From an uncultured Prevotellaceae bacterium (GTDB taxonomy: Bacteria; Bacteroidota; Bacteroidia; Bacteroidales; Bacteroidaceae), in NCBI GenBank assembly GCA_945787625.1, contig CALZJL010000057.1:1-7546 (forward strand): 7,546 nucleotides of DNA. The letters are read 5' to 3'. The position numbers and the translations under genes are program-made. Below, in pieces: positions 6,818 through 7,546 of the stretch. Position 1 is the stretch's first letter. The number at the start of each line of letters is the position of its first letter. The notes below the pieces were generated by a model. That model saw nothing but the letters and a program-made list of their open reading frames with translations, was not told the DNA's origin and did no database searches.

Positions 6818-7546
6818 TTAGATCTGACTGCTGCGCTGCTGATCCATTTGATTGAAGTCTTTCATGCGGAGTTTGAAGCTGCGTGTCAGATACTTGTCGA
6901 GTACTACGGGGTTTACGGCGAGCTCCTGGGGAGTGCCGTGGAAGAGTATCTGTCCCTCGAAGAGTAGGTATGCGCGGTCGGTGATGCAGAGGGTCTCTTC
7001 GACGTTATGGTCGGTGATGAGCACGCCGATGTTTTTCTGTTTCAACTTCCATACTATGTACTGGATGTCCTCGACGGCTATAGGGTCTACTCCGGCAAAG
7101 GGTTCGTCGAGCATGATGAACTTGGGGTCGATGGCAAGGCAGCGTGCTATCTCGGTGCGTCGCCTTTCTCCTCCTGAGAGTTGGTCTCCGAGGTTCTTGC
7201 GTACTTTCTGGAGTCGGAACTCGGAGATGAGGCTTTCGAGCTTCTCGCGCTGGTATTCACGGCTTCTGCCCGTCATCTCAAGCACGGCTGCGATGTTGTC
7301 TTCGACAGACATCTTCCTGAATACGCTCGCTTCCTGTGCGAGGTATCCTATGCCTTTGCGGGCTCTCATGTATACGGGGTCTCTGGTAATCTCCTTGCCG
7401 CCGAGGTAGATGTGTCCGGCGTTGGGGACTACGAGTCCTGTGGTCATGTAGAAACTTGTGGTCTTGCCTGCTCCGTTGGGACCGAGCAGACCTACTATCT
7501 CGCCTTGGTGTACGTCGAAAGAGACGTTGTTGACGACGGTGCGCTT
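6818..7546 (-). CDS. lptB: LPS export ABC transporter ATP-binding protein LptB (5' end outside window)
   Basis: Cytoplasmic ATPase subunit of the LptB2FGC complex, which extracts lipopolysaccharide from the inner membrane and pushes it along the Lpt bridge. The visible part is 242 residues, starting in-frame with [10 protein letters not shown] at the window edge; about 5-15 N-terminal residues are probably missing. Numbering from the first visible residue: Walker [10 protein letters not shown] (22-30, K28), Q-loop in YLAQEASVF (Q71), ABC signature LSGGE (123-127), Walker B FIMLDEP with catalytic E148, D-loop AGVDP and the switch histidine H180 (TDHNV). [14 protein letters not shown] and [11 protein letters not shown] are diagnostic of LptB rather than of other ABC ATPases. 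The C-terminal tail ([16 protein letters not shown]) extends slightly past the usual end and is polar. An internal ATG at 7445-7447 lies after Walker A and is not the true start. The lipoprotein gene follows at 16 bases, suggesting one transcript from a promoter outside the window. Confidence 0.96.
   Translation of the reverse strand, partial: KRTVVNNVSFDVHQGEIVGLLGPNGAGKTTSFYMTTGLVVPNAGHIYLGGKEITRDPVYMRARKGIGYLAQEASVFRKMSVEDNIAAVLEMTGRSREYQREKLESLISEFRLQKVRKNLGDQLSGGERRRTEIARCLAIDPKFIMLDEPFAGVDPIAVEDIQYIVWKLKQKNIGVLITDHNVEETLCITDRAYLLFEGQILFHGTPQELAVNPVVLDKYLTRSFKLRMKDFNQMDQQRSSQI

Noticed and set aside
6401..6967. Two + strand open frames (6401-6679 and 6722-6967) over the lipoprotein and lptB genes
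   Set aside because: They lie opposite a convincing lipoprotein gene and lptB, show no motif, and lack a promoter or a sensible leader.

Overview
The window looks like chromosomal DNA from a member of the Bacteroidales (phylum Bacteroidota), possibly Prevotellaceae. Three observations support this. There is a close match to the Bacteroidota housekeeping promoter (TTTG, 20-bp spacer, TATCTTTG) ahead of the first gene. Start codons have A-rich or unremarkable leaders with no Shine-Dalgarno pairing. The protein families (RecQ with a long insert, exported aminopeptidase C, LptB of the '[13 protein letters not shown]' type) have the form I recall from this order. The genus is inference.

Layout: positions 1-113 are a non-coding leader with a promoter and a small inverted repeat. 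Four genes on the + strand follow with gaps of only 17, 14 and 26 bases, so they are probably one transcription unit: a cytoplasmic Xaa-Pro aminopeptidase (M24B), an exported aminopeptidase C-like cysteine peptidase (C1B), the single-strand exonuclease RecJ, and a RecQ helicase. The recQ stop overlaps by 8 bases the stop of a convergent minus-strand gene, a small lipoprotein (134 aa). That gene lies 16 bases downstream of lptB, also on the minus strand, whose first codons run off the right edge of the window.

Functional reading: the first pair handles peptides (Pro-containing peptides in the cytoplasm; general N-terminal trimming in the periplasm). RecJ and RecQ form the classical unwinding and 5'-end resection pair of the RecF pathway. 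LptB is the ATPase that drives lipopolysaccharide transport to the outer membrane; the lipoprotein encoded beside it has no known function.

This is mostly ordinary core-genome sequence. I see no mobile element, CRISPR array, tRNA or rRNA, and no evidence for an undescribed system. The most noteworthy point is the RecQ architecture: about 170 extra residues lie between the helicase core and the four-cysteine zinc site compared with E. coli RecQ, and there is no HRDC domain. The other points are the tail-to-tail gene overlap, a strong avoidance of TTA/CTA/TCA codons that leaves very long mirror frames open on the opposite strand, and the signal peptide on the aminopeptidase C.
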